Part shown: positions 17,289 through 26,353 of the stretch, in pieces
How the letters are laid out: the number at the start of each line of letters is the position of its first letter
How positions within the stretch are numbered: the stretch's first letter is position 1
Source of the DNA: Planctomycetota bacterium
Lineage (GTDB): Bacteria > Planctomycetota > UBA1135 > GCA-002686595
Length of the DNA stretch: 64,000 nt
NCBI GenBank assembly: GCA_030746555.1
Contig: JASLMK010000100.1
Location: 62,001 to 126,000, forward strand
Direction: 5' to 3'
Made by a program: the position numbers and the translations under genes
The notes under the pieces: model-generated
Seen by the model: only the letters and a program-made list of their open reading frames with translations
Databases searched by the model: none
Told to the model about the DNA's origin: nothing

Positions 17289-17672
17289 ATGATGAAGACG
17301 CTCCTCCCATTCCTCGTCCTCCCATTCCTGTGCGGCTCCTGTTTCGTGTCTCGGGACCGGGTCAACGAGCCCCTGCCTGCCGCCGTCGTCACCGAGCTCG
17401 AACCTGGAGTCGCGACGGCGGACGATGTCCTCGACGCCCTCGGTGCGCCAGCGGACGTCGTGCAGCTGGGGCGCCGCAGTGCCTGGCTGTACCTGTTCAA
17501 CCAGACCAAGAGCGCAGCCTTCTCTGTCCTCGTCGTCACCTTGGTGAACACCGACACGCGCTCCGATCGCGTCTGGGTGTTCTTCGACGAAGCGGGCCTG
17601 TTGACCCACGTCGGCGGTAGCTTCGAGGGAGCGACGGCGGCCTACACCATGCCCTGGGACGCGGCGGAGTAG
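17289..17672 (+). CDS. Small SmpA/BamE-like lipoprotein
   Basis: 127 residues. A signal peptide ends at a lipobox-like CGS-C (Cys18), so it is probably a lipoprotein. The mature part has the alpha-alpha-beta layout of SmpA/OmlA/BamE-like proteins: ELEPGVATADDVLDALGAP followed by beta strands SAWLYLF and RVWVFFDEAG. Family members assist outer-membrane assembly or act as small envelope factors, but sequence similarity is weak and function unknown. The next gene, also a small lipoprotein of the same layout, starts six bases after the stop, so the two probably form one transcript. Confidence 0.6.
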   Translation: MMKTLLPFLVLPFLCGSCFVSRDRVNEPLPAAVVTELEPGVATADDVLDALGAPADVVQLGRRSAWLYLFNQTKSAAFSVLVVTLVNTDTRSDRVWVFFDEAGLLTHVGGSFEGATAAYTMPWDAAE

Positions 17673-17678
17673 TCGGCC

Positions 17679-18191
17679 GTGACCGCGCGGAGTCCCCTGC
17701 GAGCGCTCACGCTCGTCATGGCGTGGGCCCTCGCCTCGTGCGTGAGCGTGACCTGGGAGCGGCACACGCGCAACGAGCCCCTCTCCGAACAGGCCCTTTC
17801 GGGAATCCGGGTCGACGACTCCGATCTGGCCGAGGTCCTCGCGGCCTGCGGTGCGCCCCTGCGCGTGTGGGAGCTGCCGGCGGGCGAGATGGCCGTGGCC
17901 TACGGCTGGTATCGGGAGCGCCAGCTCGGAGCCCAGGTCAGCGTGCCGCTGTTCGACCGCTTCTCGGGCTCGGTCAGCTTCGACGACTTCGATACCGACC
18001 TCGTCGGTGTCGTGATGGGATTCGACGCGGACCGCCGCCTGCGGAGCCTGCGCCGCGGCTTTCTGCGCGAGCTCGTGGCAGAGCCCGCCCGCCGCCGAGC
18101 GAGCCTCGTCGACGATGGTGAGCGGAGCGTCTCTCAGAGCGAACGGCGGAGTTCGGGCTCGTCCGGCCCGGGCTCTACGGCCGCGCGGTAG
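17679..18191 (+). CDS. Putative lipoprotein, second of a pair
   Basis: 170 residues from GTG 17679. The N-terminal hydrophobic stretch ends in ALASC (Cys21), a lipobox. The mature part (DDSDLAEVLAACGAPLRVWEL, then AVAYGWYRERQ) repeats the strand-helix layout of the preceding lipoprotein. The last ~20 residues are Ser-rich and overlap the 3' end of the convergent glycosyltransferase gene by 58 bp, so the true C-terminus is somewhat uncertain. Function unknown; probably an envelope protein. Confidence 0.6.
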   Translation: MTARSPLRALTLVMAWALASCVSVTWERHTRNEPLSEQALSGIRVDDSDLAEVLAACGAPLRVWELPAGEMAVAYGWYRERQLGAQVSVPLFDRFSGSVSFDDFDTDLVGVVMGFDADRRLRSLRRGFLRELVAEPARRRASLVDDGERSVSQSERRSSGSSGPGSTAAR

Positions 18192-19282
18192 GCCTGCAGG
18201 GAACGCCGGGCGCACTCGCGCCAGGTGAGCGTGCGGGCGCGGACGCGTCCTCGCCGCACCAGGTCTGCGGCCAGGTCCGGTTCGGAGAGGAGCCGACGTG
18301 CCGCCTCGAAGATCTGGCCCGCGTCGGTGGGCTCGACGAGCAGGGCGGCGTCGCCGCAGACCTCTGGGAGCGAGGTGACACAGCTCGTCACGACCGGCGT
18401 GCCGCACGCCATGGCTTCCAGGGGCGGCAGGCCGAAGCCCTCGTGGAGGCTGGGGAAGAGGAAGGCGTCGGCCCCGGCGTACAGGCGCGTGAGCTCGCTG
18501 TCGCCCACCGTGCGCCGCCAGTCGATCCGCTCGCGCGCCGGGGAGTCCGCCAGGGCGCGTTCGAACGCCTCCGAGCCCCAGCCCGGCGGGCCGACGACGA
18601 TCCAGCGGTGGGGGAAGCCCTCACCGACGAGGCGCTCGAAGGCCTCGAGCGTGCGCGCGTGGTTCTTGCGCGGGTCGACGCGCGAGACGGTCAGGACGTA
18701 GGGCTCGGCGGGTTCTTCGAAGCCCTCCGGCGGCAGGGTCCGCACGGCGTGGTCGCAACCGAGGGGCACGACACTGATCCGACCGGGGTGGGCCCCGAGG
18801 GTCATGACGACTTCCGCGCCGACGAACTCGGTGGGGACGAGGATGCGGCGCGCCCGCGCGACCTGCTCCCTGGCGACGGTCGTCATGCGCGCGGCGTCGA
18901 CGGGATCCATGTAGCCCGCGTCGAGCGCGTAGATGCAGTCGAAGATCGTGACAACCTCCGCCGCCTCGCGGACGGCCAGCAGGTTGGGCTGGGTGTGGTG
19001 GTAGACCGCGCATCCGCCGACGAGATCGTCGACTCCCTTGTGCAGGCGCTGGAGCAACCACGGCGTCCAGCGTGCGGGCAAGCGCATGCGCACCAACTCG
19101 GCGCGGGTCCGGGCGATCCCCAGCTCGGCGCGCGAGAACCGGGGCGCGGCCAGGGTGTAGCCGAACAACCCCAAGTTCGCGTCGAAGCCCAACCCGCACA
19201 GCCCGCGCACCAGCTCGCGCGCATAGCGCCCGATGCCCTCGCGGTTGACCAGGCCCGCCCGGTAGTCGATTCCGACCCTCAC
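18134..19282 (-). CDS. Glycosyltransferase family 4 protein
   Basis: 382 residues from GTG 19282. GT-B fold: N-terminal acceptor domain beginning MRVGIDYRAGLVNREGIGRY, then a nucleotide-sugar domain with VLTVSRVDPRKNH (about residue 197-209), AFLFPSLHEGFGLPP and the EGFGLPPLE form of the E-x7-E donor motif. It transfers a sugar from an activated donor, most likely in cell-surface polysaccharide or lipid glycosylation; donor and acceptor cannot be told. It overlaps the upstream convergent lipoprotein gene at the 3' end and is divergent from the desaturase gene. Confidence 0.88.
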   Translation of the reverse strand: MRVGIDYRAGLVNREGIGRYARELVRGLCGLGFDANLGLFGYTLAAPRFSRAELGIARTRAELVRMRLPARWTPWLLQRLHKGVDDLVGGCAVYHHTQPNLLAVREAAEVVTIFDCIYALDAGYMDPVDAARMTTVAREQVARARRILVPTEFVGAEVVMTLGAHPGRISVVPLGCDHAVRTLPPEGFEEPAEPYVLTVSRVDPRKNHARTLEAFERLVGEGFPHRWIVVGPPGWGSEAFERALADSPARERIDWRRTVGDSELTRLYAGADAFLFPSLHEGFGLPPLEAMACGTPVVTSCVTSLPEVCGDAALLVEPTDAGQIFEAARRLLSEPDLAADLVRRGRVRARTLTWRECARRSLQAYRAAVEPGPDEPELRRSL

Positions 19283-19457
19283 GCCCGCCAGTTAGCCGGG
19301 TCGGGCGCCCGCATCCAAGCCTGCAGGGCGACTGGGTGGGTCATGAATGCGCCAGGGTGGGGTCGAGAACCGCCTCGCGAGAGGTGTGCTGCCGGTCCGG
19401 GTCGACTAGGCTCTTGCCCCGAGTTCCGCACCCAAAGGCCGAGAACGAGACGATTCG

Positions 19458-20732
19458 ATGTCACGCCCCCCCCTGCCGCGCCGGCCCATTGTCTGGCGAA
19501 ATGCCCTGTTCCTGACGGTCTTCCCAGCCGTCGCCGTCGCCGCCACCATCGCCTACGGGCTGACCGTCGGGATCGGTTGGGCGGAAGTGATCGCGGCGAT
19601 CGTGCTGTGGTGGCTGACCGGCCTGGGGATCACCGCCGGCTACCACCGCCTCTTCTCCCACTGCGGCTACCGCGCGCCCGCGCCGCTGCGCTTCGTCTAC
19701 GCGGCGCTCGGCGCCGCCGCCTGCCAGAACAGCGCCATCGCCTGGAGCAGCGACCACCGCTACCACCATTCCGAGACGGACACCGACGGAGATCCCTACG
19801 ACGCCACGCGCGGGTTCTGGTACTCGCACATGGGCTGGATCTTCCGCGAAGGCCCGCAGGGCAACGACTACACCAACGTCCCCGACCTGCGCCGCGATCC
19901 GATCCTGGTCTGGCAGCACGAGCACTACCTCGCCGTCGCCGTCGTCACCAATCTCGTCCTCGGAGGTCTCGCCGCCCTCATCGGCGGTCATCTGTTGGGG
20001 ATGCTCATCGTCGCCGTTCTGCTGCGGATCGTGGTCGTGCAGCACCTGACCTTCCTGATCAACTCCGCGGCGCACGTGTGGGGCACGCAGCCGTGGTCGA
20101 AGGGGACGACCAGTCGGGACAACTGGTTCCTCTCCCTGTTCACCCTGGGCGAGGGCTACCACAACTACCACCACTCTTTCCAAGCCGACTACCGCAACGG
20201 GCCGCGCTGGTACAACTGCGATCCGACCAAGTGGTTGATCTGGTGCCTGAGCAAGGTCGGCCTTGCCAGCGACCTGCGCCGCGCTCCCGTCGATGTGGTG
20301 TTGAGCACGCGCTTCGAGGAGAGCTGCCGTTCCCTGGCTGCCCGCTTGGAGGGCTGGGGAGCCCACACGGCCGAGGAGTGGAGCACCCTCCTCGAGCAGA
20401 AGCGCGAGGAGCTGCGCTGCCGGCGGGACCAGTTCCTCGAAGGCCTGCGCGAGGGGAAGACCGCCATGCGCGACCAGTTGCTCGCGGCCCAGGCGAAGGC
20501 CGAACTGCGGCTCGCCGAGCTCAAGGCCCTGCGGGCGGCCCATCGTGACGGGCAGCGGCGGGCGGCGGACGCGAAGACCACCGAGCTGCGCCGCGCCATC
20601 GAGCGCGAGCTCACGCACCTGCGGCGGGCCATCCGCCAGGCACAGCGCTCGGCCAGCGCCACCCTGCGCGGTTGGGAGCGCCTCGCCCGCGACTACTCCG
20701 CCGGCGTACTCCCGGCCGGCTCGCCGGCCTGA
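19458..20732 (+). CDS. Acyl-CoA/fatty acid desaturase with long coiled C-terminal tail
   Basis: 424 residues. The three histidine boxes of membrane delta-9-type desaturases are complete: HRLFSH (63-68), HRYHH (100-104) and HNYHH (235-239), with four membrane helices between them and the GYHRLFSH context. The enzyme introduces a double bond into a saturated acyl chain at a di-iron centre in the membrane. Unusually, about 150 residues follow the catalytic domain (from about 275), rich in E, K, R, L and Q with heptad-like repeats (EEWSTLLEQKREEL, AKAELRLAELKAL), i.e. a probable coiled coil. No neighbouring gene is an obvious partner. Confidence 0.88.
   Translation: MSRPPLPRRPIVWRNALFLTVFPAVAVAATIAYGLTVGIGWAEVIAAIVLWWLTGLGITAGYHRLFSHCGYRAPAPLRFVYAALGAAACQNSAIAWSSDHRYHHSETDTDGDPYDATRGFWYSHMGWIFREGPQGNDYTNVPDLRRDPILVWQHEHYLAVAVVTNLVLGGLAALIGGHLLGMLIVAVLLRIVVVQHLTFLINSAAHVWGTQPWSKGTTSRDNWFLSLFTLGEGYHNYHHSFQADYRNGPRWYNCDPTKWLIWCLSKVGLASDLRRAPVDVVLSTRFEESCRSLAARLEGWGAHTAEEWSTLLEQKREELRCRRDQFLEGLREGKTAMRDQLLAAQAKAELRLAELKALRAAHRDGQRRAADAKTTELRRAIERELTHLRRAIRQAQRSASATLRGWERLARDYSAGVLPAGSPA
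20714..20729 (+). terminator. GC hairpin at the desaturase 3' end
   Basis: GGCCGG (20714-20719), loop CTCG, CCGGCC (20724-20729), immediately before the stop codon at 20730. A possible terminator or stabiliser; no T-run. Confidence 0.35.
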
Positions 20733-20933
20733 GTCAGCCGTCCGCGCCGGCGGCCGCCGCGCCCTCGAGGGCGGCGGAGGCGTGCAGCTCACCTTGCATG
20801 TCCACCAGCAGCGCCTCGACACGCGGCAGAGAGGCGACCAGAGCCAGGCCCTCGTCCGGGCCGAGGACGCACAGTGCCGTCGCCTGCTCCGCTGGTTCCT
20901 GGGGAAGCGCGGTCGCGGCGGGAGAGGATGCTC

Positions 20934-22250
20934 TCAGAACTCCAGGCCCTCGAGGGTGCGGAAGCGGCTGGACAGATCGTGCCTTGCGGTGGGGTCGACG
21001 AAGGCGTCGATGTCGACGGAGCGGTCGGTCAGGGCGGTCGCGACCGCCATCAGCGCCTGTTCGGTGAGCGGCTCGCGTCGGATCGTGCGCCGTGCGTCGT
21101 CGGCCATTTGCTTGCGGCCCTCGTAGGCGGGCAGCACCAGCGAGCGATAGACGGTGACGCGCTCCACGAGCCGCTGGGTGTAGAAGTCCTGGTGGCTCGC
21201 AACACGCTCGGGCGAGCGCAGGCAGCGGCCCACGGTCCAGGCGCACAACCAGGCCGAGTAGAGGGAGACGGTCACCCCTGCGGAGAGCACCGGATCGACG
21301 AAGGCGGCGGCGTCGCCGATCAAGAAGAACCCCGGCCCGGCGACCGCCGTGGAGCTGTGGGAGTAGTTGCGCAAGAGGTGGAATCCGCCCTCCTCGTAGC
21401 GCGCCGGAGCCAGCAGATCCTGCAGGAGCGGGACCTCCGAACAGATGCGCCGGAAGAAGCCCTCCGCGCCACCCGGTTCGGCCTTGGCGGCCTTCAGGCG
21501 ATCCATCGGCACGATCATGCCGACGCTGGTCGTCTCCCGCAGGGGGATCTGCCACACCCAACCCCAGCGGCCGAGCAGCTCGGTGGAGGAGACGAAGGTC
21601 GTGGGAGCGATCGAGGTGAGCATCTCCGCCGGGTGTACCTTCCCGTCGAGGGCGACGAAGCTCGATCCCTCGTAGTAGCCCCACATGCTCATGAAGCGGA
21701 AGTCGGGGTCGGTCCGGTGCAAGCCGAGCTGGCGCGCGAGGAGGGCGTCCTGCCCGCTGGCGTCCACGGTGTAGCGACAGCGCAGCTCGTTCTCGCCCTC
21801 CCCCGATTCGCCGACCGGGCGCCAGAACACCGACGCGTCCGCGTCGCCGTGGGACTCGAAGCGCGTCACGGCGACCTCCTCGAACACGCGCACGCCCCGC
21901 TTCCTCGCGTGGTTCAACAGGATCAGGTCGAAGCGATCCCGCTCGACGTGCAGGGCCGGGCGCTCGTAGCCGAAGTCCTTGAACGCCATCTGGTTGATCT
22001 CGCCGTTCCAGACGATCGTGCCGCCGGCCTTCTCGAGGAAACCCTCGGCCTCGATTTCGGGCGTGAGGCCCGCGAGGTCGCAGAACTTCCAGAAGTGGGG
22101 GATCAGGCTCTCGCCCACCTGATAGCGCGGGTGCACTGCCTTCTCGAGCAGCACCACGTCGAACCCCTCCTCGGCGAGCAGGCTTCCGCAGAGGCTGCCC
22201 GCGGGCCCGCCTCCGATCACGACGACGTCACATTGGGTCGGTACTTCCAT
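20934..22250 (-). CDS. Flavin-dependent halogenase-like FAD oxidoreductase
   Basis: 438 residues. N-terminal FAD-binding GGGPAGS (14-20), GESLIP (46-51), the WVWQIP form of the W-x-W-x-I-P halogenase motif near residue 235, and F-V-D-P-V-L-S-A-G, matching the F-x-x-P-x-x-S-x-G motif of flavin halogenases. Lys74 in EKAGGT lies where phenol-type halogenases carry their catalytic lysine. Halogenases use FADH2, O2 and halide to form HOCl or HOBr next to the substrate. Several relatives with this fold are reductases or hydroxylases, so halogenation is probable rather than certain. No biosynthetic cluster surrounds it. Confidence 0.72.
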   Translation of the reverse strand: MEVPTQCDVVVIGGGPAGSLCGSLLAEEGFDVVLLEKAVHPRYQVGESLIPHFWKFCDLAGLTPEIEAEGFLEKAGGTIVWNGEINQMAFKDFGYERPALHVERDRFDLILLNHARKRGVRVFEEVAVTRFESHGDADASVFWRPVGESGEGENELRCRYTVDASGQDALLARQLGLHRTDPDFRFMSMWGYYEGSSFVALDGKVHPAEMLTSIAPTTFVSSTELLGRWGWVWQIPLRETTSVGMIVPMDRLKAAKAEPGGAEGFFRRICSEVPLLQDLLAPARYEEGGFHLLRNYSHSSTAVAGPGFFLIGDAAAFVDPVLSAGVTVSLYSAWLCAWTVGRCLRSPERVASHQDFYTQRLVERVTVYRSLVLPAYEGRKQMADDARRTIRREPLTEQALMAVATALTDRSVDIDAFVDPTARHDLSSRFRTLEGLEF

Positions 22251-22400
22251 CAGTTGCTCCCTCTCTGCGCTGGTTCAGCGAGCCCGGCGGCACGAAAAGC
22301 ATACCCTGGGGTCGCTTTTTCGGAAAGGGGGGTGATCGCGATCCGGTTCCTGGCCCCGATCCGGGGCGGGCGCGCTCGGGGGAGCGTCGGCGCGGGGCTC

Positions 22401-22973
22401 TCAGAAGCTGACGCCGAGGGAGACCACGGGCGTCACGGCGTCGAAGTCGAAGGTGTAGACCTCGACCTCCGGCTCGAGCCCCAGGGTCACCTGGCAGCCA
22501 AGACCCAGGCGCATTCCCGCGCCGAGCAGCGACTCGATCCCGACCATGGTGACGAGGCCGAAGGCGGAGTCGTCCGCCTCGACCCCCAGGGTCGAGGAGC
22601 GTGCCCACACCTGCTGGAGCAACAGCCCCACGCCGAGGTAGGGCTGGAGCCGCGCGGTCTTCGTGTCGTAGTAGTAGCGCACGCCGGTGCGCAATCCGAG
22701 CTGGTGGAGCTCCGCCCCGATTCCATCGAAGGTCTGGGACTCGGTCGCGCCGCGCAGGGCGATGTCGCCGGCGAAGCCGACCAGTCGGCCGTCCTCCCCG
22801 TCGCCGGCCAGGAAGCCGAGCTCGACCGTGGAGACGTCGACTGCGCCGTCCGCGCCGTCGGCGGTGAAGTCCGCCTCCCCGTAGGCGGTGTAGACGACGC
22901 GCGCCTCGGCCTCGTGGAAGGAACGGCAGGAGCAGAGCCCGAGCAGGGCGAGGGCCGCGAGAGGGAACTTCAT
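22401..22973 (-). CDS. Putative outer-membrane beta-barrel lipoprotein
   Basis: 190 residues. The signal peptide ends in LGLCSC, so the protein may be lipidated at Cys14 or Cys16. The rest is made of alternating-hydrophobicity strands rich in Gly, Tyr and Leu (TGVRYYYDTKT, LQPYLGVGLLLQQ, MRLGLGCQVTLGL), and it ends in SLGVSF with the terminal Phe typical of outer-membrane barrels. No family name recognised. The leader carries GGGTGCGA repeats (about 22974-23000). Confidence 0.6.
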   Translation of the reverse strand: MKFPLAALALLGLCSCRSFHEAEARVVYTAYGEADFTADGADGAVDVSTVELGFLAGDGEDGRLVGFAGDIALRGATESQTFDGIGAELHQLGLRTGVRYYYDTKTARLQPYLGVGLLLQQVWARSSTLGVEADDSAFGLVTMVGIESLLGAGMRLGLGCQVTLGLEPEVEVYTFDFDAVTPVVSLGVSF

Positions 22974-23085
22974 GGTGCGAGGGTGCGAGGGTGCGGGTAG
23001 GTGCGGGCGAGCGTGCTACCCCCTTCTATCGGCCGTCTCAGCCGCGGCCGCCCCGGGGATCCCGGGATTCCGAGGGGGCGGGGCC

Positions 23086-24450
23086 TCAACTCGGCAGCGT
23101 GCCGGCGGCCTGCAGCCAGGCTTCCACGGGCAGCCGCGCGGAGACCCAGGCGGCCGCGGCCATGAGCAGCGCCCCCGCCAGCCAGCGTCGGCGTCGCTCA
23201 CCGGCCAGGCCCCGAACGCCCGCGCGTACCAGGGCCGCCAGTGCGCCGGCGACGACGCACAGCTCCGTGGCCAGGGTGGCGATCGCCGCGCCCTCGATGC
23301 CCAGGGGCCCCACGAGCAGGGTGTTGCCGACCAGGTTCACCCCCAGGGCGAGGATGCTGACCGCCAGCACCGCCCGCGCCTTGCCCGTGGCGACCAGGGC
23401 CGTCAACAGGCCGCTGCCCGCGTAGACGGCGGCGGCGGCGAGAAGGAGCCAGCGCAGGCTGCTGGCCGCGCTGCCGAAGCCGGGGCCGAACAGGCCAAGC
23501 ACCTGCTCGGTCCACGGCAGGCACAGACCGACGCCCAGCCCCGCGCTCGCGAGCAGGGGTTGGAGGAGGCGCGCGACGGCGTCGCCGAGGCGTCCGGCGG
23601 CGTGCTCGCGGGTCAGCCACGGCAGGGCGGCCAGGGAGGCGTAGACCGCGACCGCGATGGCGTAGCTCATGATCCGCACGCCGACGTTGTAGTGGCCGAG
23701 GTCGATCGGGCCGGCGATGGCGCGCACGAAGACGTTGTCGACGTAGAAGTAGGCCTGCTGGCAGAGCCCGGCGATCCCCAGGGGCAGGGCCTGGGCCAAC
23801 AGGGGCCGCCAAGGCGCGGCGGGCTCGCACGCCCGCGGCAGGTGCCGTCGCGAGGCGAGGTGCAAGGCGACGTTGGCCGTCGCGCTGCCCGTCGCCACGG
23901 CGAGCAGGAACAGCGCCGGCTCCTCGATCCCCGCGTCGTAGCCGAGCCACACCAACGCCATGCCGACCGTTGCCGCCCCCGCGCGCACGGCGACGGGGAC
24001 GCCCCAGGCGATGCGGTTGCGGAAGACGGTGGCCGAGAGCTCCAGTGCGTGGGTCAGCGGGTACAGGCTCGCGACGGCGATCCAGGCCGCTCCCGGCTCG
24101 CCGAAGGCGAAGGCTCCGCCGGCCACGACCACAGAGCAGGACAGAGCGGAGACGACGCGGATGCGCCGTGCGGCGCGGAGCACCCCGCCCACCGCCCCCG
24201 GATCGTCGGCCGTGCGTTGCACCGCGACCGATCCGGTGCCCAGGTCGGTCAGGCTGTCGAGCAGGGCGAAGGCCGCCAGGTAGAACGTGAACCGACCGAA
24301 TGCGCTCGCTTCCAGGTGTCGGGCGAGGACGAAGAGGATCGCGAGCGTGCAGGCCGATCCCCACAGGCGGCCGAGGACCAACAGGCCGGTGCCCTTCCAG
24401 ACCCGGCGCAGGAGCGGGCGATCGGTGGGGTGGTTCGAGTGTTCGTCCAT
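23086..24450 (-). CDS. Polysaccharide flippase (Wzx/MATE-like)
   Basis: 454 residues with about twelve to fourteen transmembrane helices, an amphipathic N-terminus (PLLRRVWKGTGLLVLGRLWGS) and the charged TM pattern of the oligosaccharide flippase family. It would flip lipid-linked saccharides across the inner membrane. It is divergently transcribed from the MacA/MacB-type exporter and lies a few genes away from a GT4 glycosyltransferase, which fits a role in cell-surface glycan export. The substrate is unknown. Confidence 0.85.
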   Translation of the reverse strand: MDEHSNHPTDRPLLRRVWKGTGLLVLGRLWGSACTLAILFVLARHLEASAFGRFTFYLAAFALLDSLTDLGTGSVAVQRTADDPGAVGGVLRAARRIRVVSALSCSVVVAGGAFAFGEPGAAWIAVASLYPLTHALELSATVFRNRIAWGVPVAVRAGAATVGMALVWLGYDAGIEEPALFLLAVATGSATANVALHLASRRHLPRACEPAAPWRPLLAQALPLGIAGLCQQAYFYVDNVFVRAIAGPIDLGHYNVGVRIMSYAIAVAVYASLAALPWLTREHAAGRLGDAVARLLQPLLASAGLGVGLCLPWTEQVLGLFGPGFGSAASSLRWLLLAAAAVYAGSGLLTALVATGKARAVLAVSILALGVNLVGNTLLVGPLGIEGAAIATLATELCVVAGALAALVRAGVRGLAGERRRRWLAGALLMAAAAWVSARLPVEAWLQAAGTLPS

Positions 24451-24472
24451 GCGGGGCCGCCTCGGCGGAGAC

Positions 24473-24478
24473 TATACT
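24473..24478 (+). promoter_or_regulatory. TATACT -10 box of the exporter operon
   Basis: TATACT ends seven bases before ATG 24486. There is no Shine-Dalgarno in the gap, so a leaderless transcript is likely. Confidence 0.45.
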
Positions 24479-24485
24479 CACGGCC

Positions 24486-25637
24486 ATGTGGACCTGGATG
24501 CGACGGCTCGCGGTCGTGGCGGTGCTGGTCGCCGCCGGTCTCGGTGCGCGGGCGACCCTGTTCGCGGAGCGCCCGGTCGCCGTGCGCGTGGCCGAGGTGG
24601 GCACCGGGCGCGTGGAAGCGACCGTCACCAACTCGCGCGCGGGCACCGTCAGGGCCCGCCGGCGCTCCCAGCTCTCGCCGGAGACCAGCGGGCGCGTCGT
24701 CGCGCTCCTGCACCGCGAGGGCGACCGCGTGGAGGAGGGCACCGAGCTCCTGCGTATGGACGATTCCGCCCAGCGCGCGCGGCTGGAGCTCTCGCGCCGC
24801 TCCCAGGCCGCGGCCCAGGCCCGCTACGACGAGACCTGCGTCGTCGCGCGCCGCGCCCGGCGCGAGGTCGATCGCTACAGCGAGCTGGGTGAGGAGATCG
24901 TCTCCCCCGACCGCCTCGACCAGCTCTCGAGCGCCCTGGAGTCCGCCGACGCCGCCTGCGGGTCGGCCGCGGCGCAGGTCGAGCTCGTCGCAGCTGAGAT
25001 CGGGGTCGTCGAGGTCGAGATCGCCAAGACCTTCCTTCGCGCTCCCTTCGCGGGCATCCTGGCCGACGTCTCCGTCGAGGTGGGCGAGTTCATCACCCCC
25101 GCGCCGCCGGGCGTGCCCATCCCGCCGGTCATCGACCTCCTCGATCCGACCTCGATCTTCGTGAGCGCCCCGATGGACGAGGTCGACTCGGCCATCATCG
25201 CCGTCGGCCAGCGGGTGCGCGTCACCTTCGATCCGTTCCTCGGACGCCCCTTCGAGGGCACCGTCGTGCGCATCGCGCCCTTCGTGCTAGACGTCCAGGC
25301 GCAGAACAGGACCGTGGAGATCGAGGTCGAGCTCACGAATACGGAGTTCGCCGCCGGGCTCCTCCCGGGGACGACCGCGGACGTGGAGGTGATCTTGGAT
25401 GTCAGCGAGGGCGTGCTGCGCATCCCGCGCTCGACCTTGCTCGAGGGCGGCAAGGTGCTCGTCCTGGAAGGAGAGCGCCTGGTCGAGCGGACCCTCGAGA
25501 TCGGCCTGCGCAACTGGGACTGGGTCGAGGTGCGCTCGGGCTTGAGCCCGGGCGAGCGCGTCGTCACTTCCCTTGGAAGCTCGGACGTCGTCGCCGGCGC
25601 CCTGGCGGTGCTGGAGGACGACGCTTCCGGGGGATGA
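24486..25637 (+). CDS. Periplasmic adaptor, MacA/HlyD family
   Basis: 383 residues from ATG 24486. One N-terminal membrane anchor (5-22), then the lipoyl/barrel-sandwich half (GRVVALLHREGDRVEEG, about 65-80), a helical hairpin (about 95-190), the second lipoyl half (LRAPFAGILADVSVEVGEF) and beta-barrel and membrane-proximal domains. MacA-type proteins link an inner-membrane ABC transporter to an outer-membrane channel in efflux or lipoprotein/peptide export. It is followed directly (ATGA) by the ATPase and two permeases, so the four genes form one exporter operon. No TolC gene lies next to it. Confidence 0.85.
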   Translation: MWTWMRRLAVVAVLVAAGLGARATLFAERPVAVRVAEVGTGRVEATVTNSRAGTVRARRRSQLSPETSGRVVALLHREGDRVEEGTELLRMDDSAQRARLELSRRSQAAAQARYDETCVVARRARREVDRYSELGEEIVSPDRLDQLSSALESADAACGSAAAQVELVAAEIGVVEVEIAKTFLRAPFAGILADVSVEVGEFITPAPPGVPIPPVIDLLDPTSIFVSAPMDEVDSAIIAVGQRVRVTFDPFLGRPFEGTVVRIAPFVLDVQAQNRTVEIEVELTNTEFAAGLLPGTTADVEVILDVSEGVLRIPRSTLLEGGKVLVLEGERLVERTLEIGLRNWDWVEVRSGLSPGERVVTSLGSSDVVAGALAVLEDDASGG

Positions 25638-26353
25638 TCGAGCTCTCCGACATCTGGCGCACCTACACCATGGGTGACGAGAAGCTGCACGCCCTCGCCG
25701 GCGTCAGCGAGACGGTCGAGGCTGGAGAGCACGTCGCCGTGATGGGGCCCTCGGGATCGGGGAAGTCGACGCTCTTGAACGTGCTCGGCTGTCTGGACCG
25801 ACCGACCTCCGGCTCGTACCGGCTCGCGGGGCGGGAGGTGGCGGAACTCTCCGACGCTGAGCTCTCCCGCGTCCGACAGCGCGAGATCGGCTTCGTGTTC
25901 CAGTCCTACCACCTCGTGGCACGCCTCGACGCCGCCGCCAACGTGGAGCTCCCGATGATCTTCGCGGGCGTCTCACGCTCCGAGCGCAAGGAGCGGGTCC
26001 GCCGCGCCCTGGAGGCCGTGGGGGTCGAGAGCCGCTCCGCGCACCGCCCCGCGGAGATGTCCGGCGGCCAGCGCCAGCGGGTGGCGATCGCGCGCGCGAC
26101 CGTGATGGAGCCGAAGATCCTCCTGGCCGACGAGCCGACCGGCAACCTCGACTCGGCCTCGGGGGCCCAGGTCCTCGAGCTGCTCGATCGCATGAGCGCC
26201 GCCGGCCTGACCCTGATCGTCGTCACCCACGATCCCGGCGTCGCTCGCCGGGCGGACCGGGTGGTCATTCTCGATGACGGCTGCATCGCCCGGAGGATGC
26301 CCGGCTCCGAGGTGACCGACCTCGCGCGCCTGTTCTCCGGGAGCCAGGCGTGA
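25634..26353 (+). CDS. ABC transporter ATPase, MacB/LolD family
   Basis: 239 residues. Walker A GPSGSGKST (about 38-46), the signature MSGGQRQR (about 141-148), Walker B ILLADEPTGNLD (about 160-171) and the switch His in VVTHD (about 197). The length and EPTGNLD motif are typical of the MacB/LolD/FtsE class. It powers export through the two permeases encoded next. Start and stop overlap the neighbouring genes. Confidence 0.9.
   Translation: MIELSDIWRTYTMGDEKLHALAGVSETVEAGEHVAVMGPSGSGKSTLLNVLGCLDRPTSGSYRLAGREVAELSDAELSRVRQREIGFVFQSYHLVARLDAAANVELPMIFAGVSRSERKERVRRALEAVGVESRSAHRPAEMSGGQRQRVAIARATVMEPKILLADEPTGNLDSASGAQVLELLDRMSAAGLTLIVVTHDPGVARRADRVVILDDGCIARRMPGSEVTDLARLFSGSQA

Noticed and set aside
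20733-20933. Minus-strand coding potential downstream of the halogenase-like gene (ALCVLGPDEGLALVASLPRVE)
   Set aside because: The frame has no start codon outside the halogenase gene other than a late ATG, and no known domain; it might be a remnant but cannot be supported.
22263-22340. Short leader frame (MLFVPPGSLNQRREG) before the halogenase-like gene
   Set aside because: Weak; only a chance-level frame with no box at the leaderless distance and no coupling to the gene.
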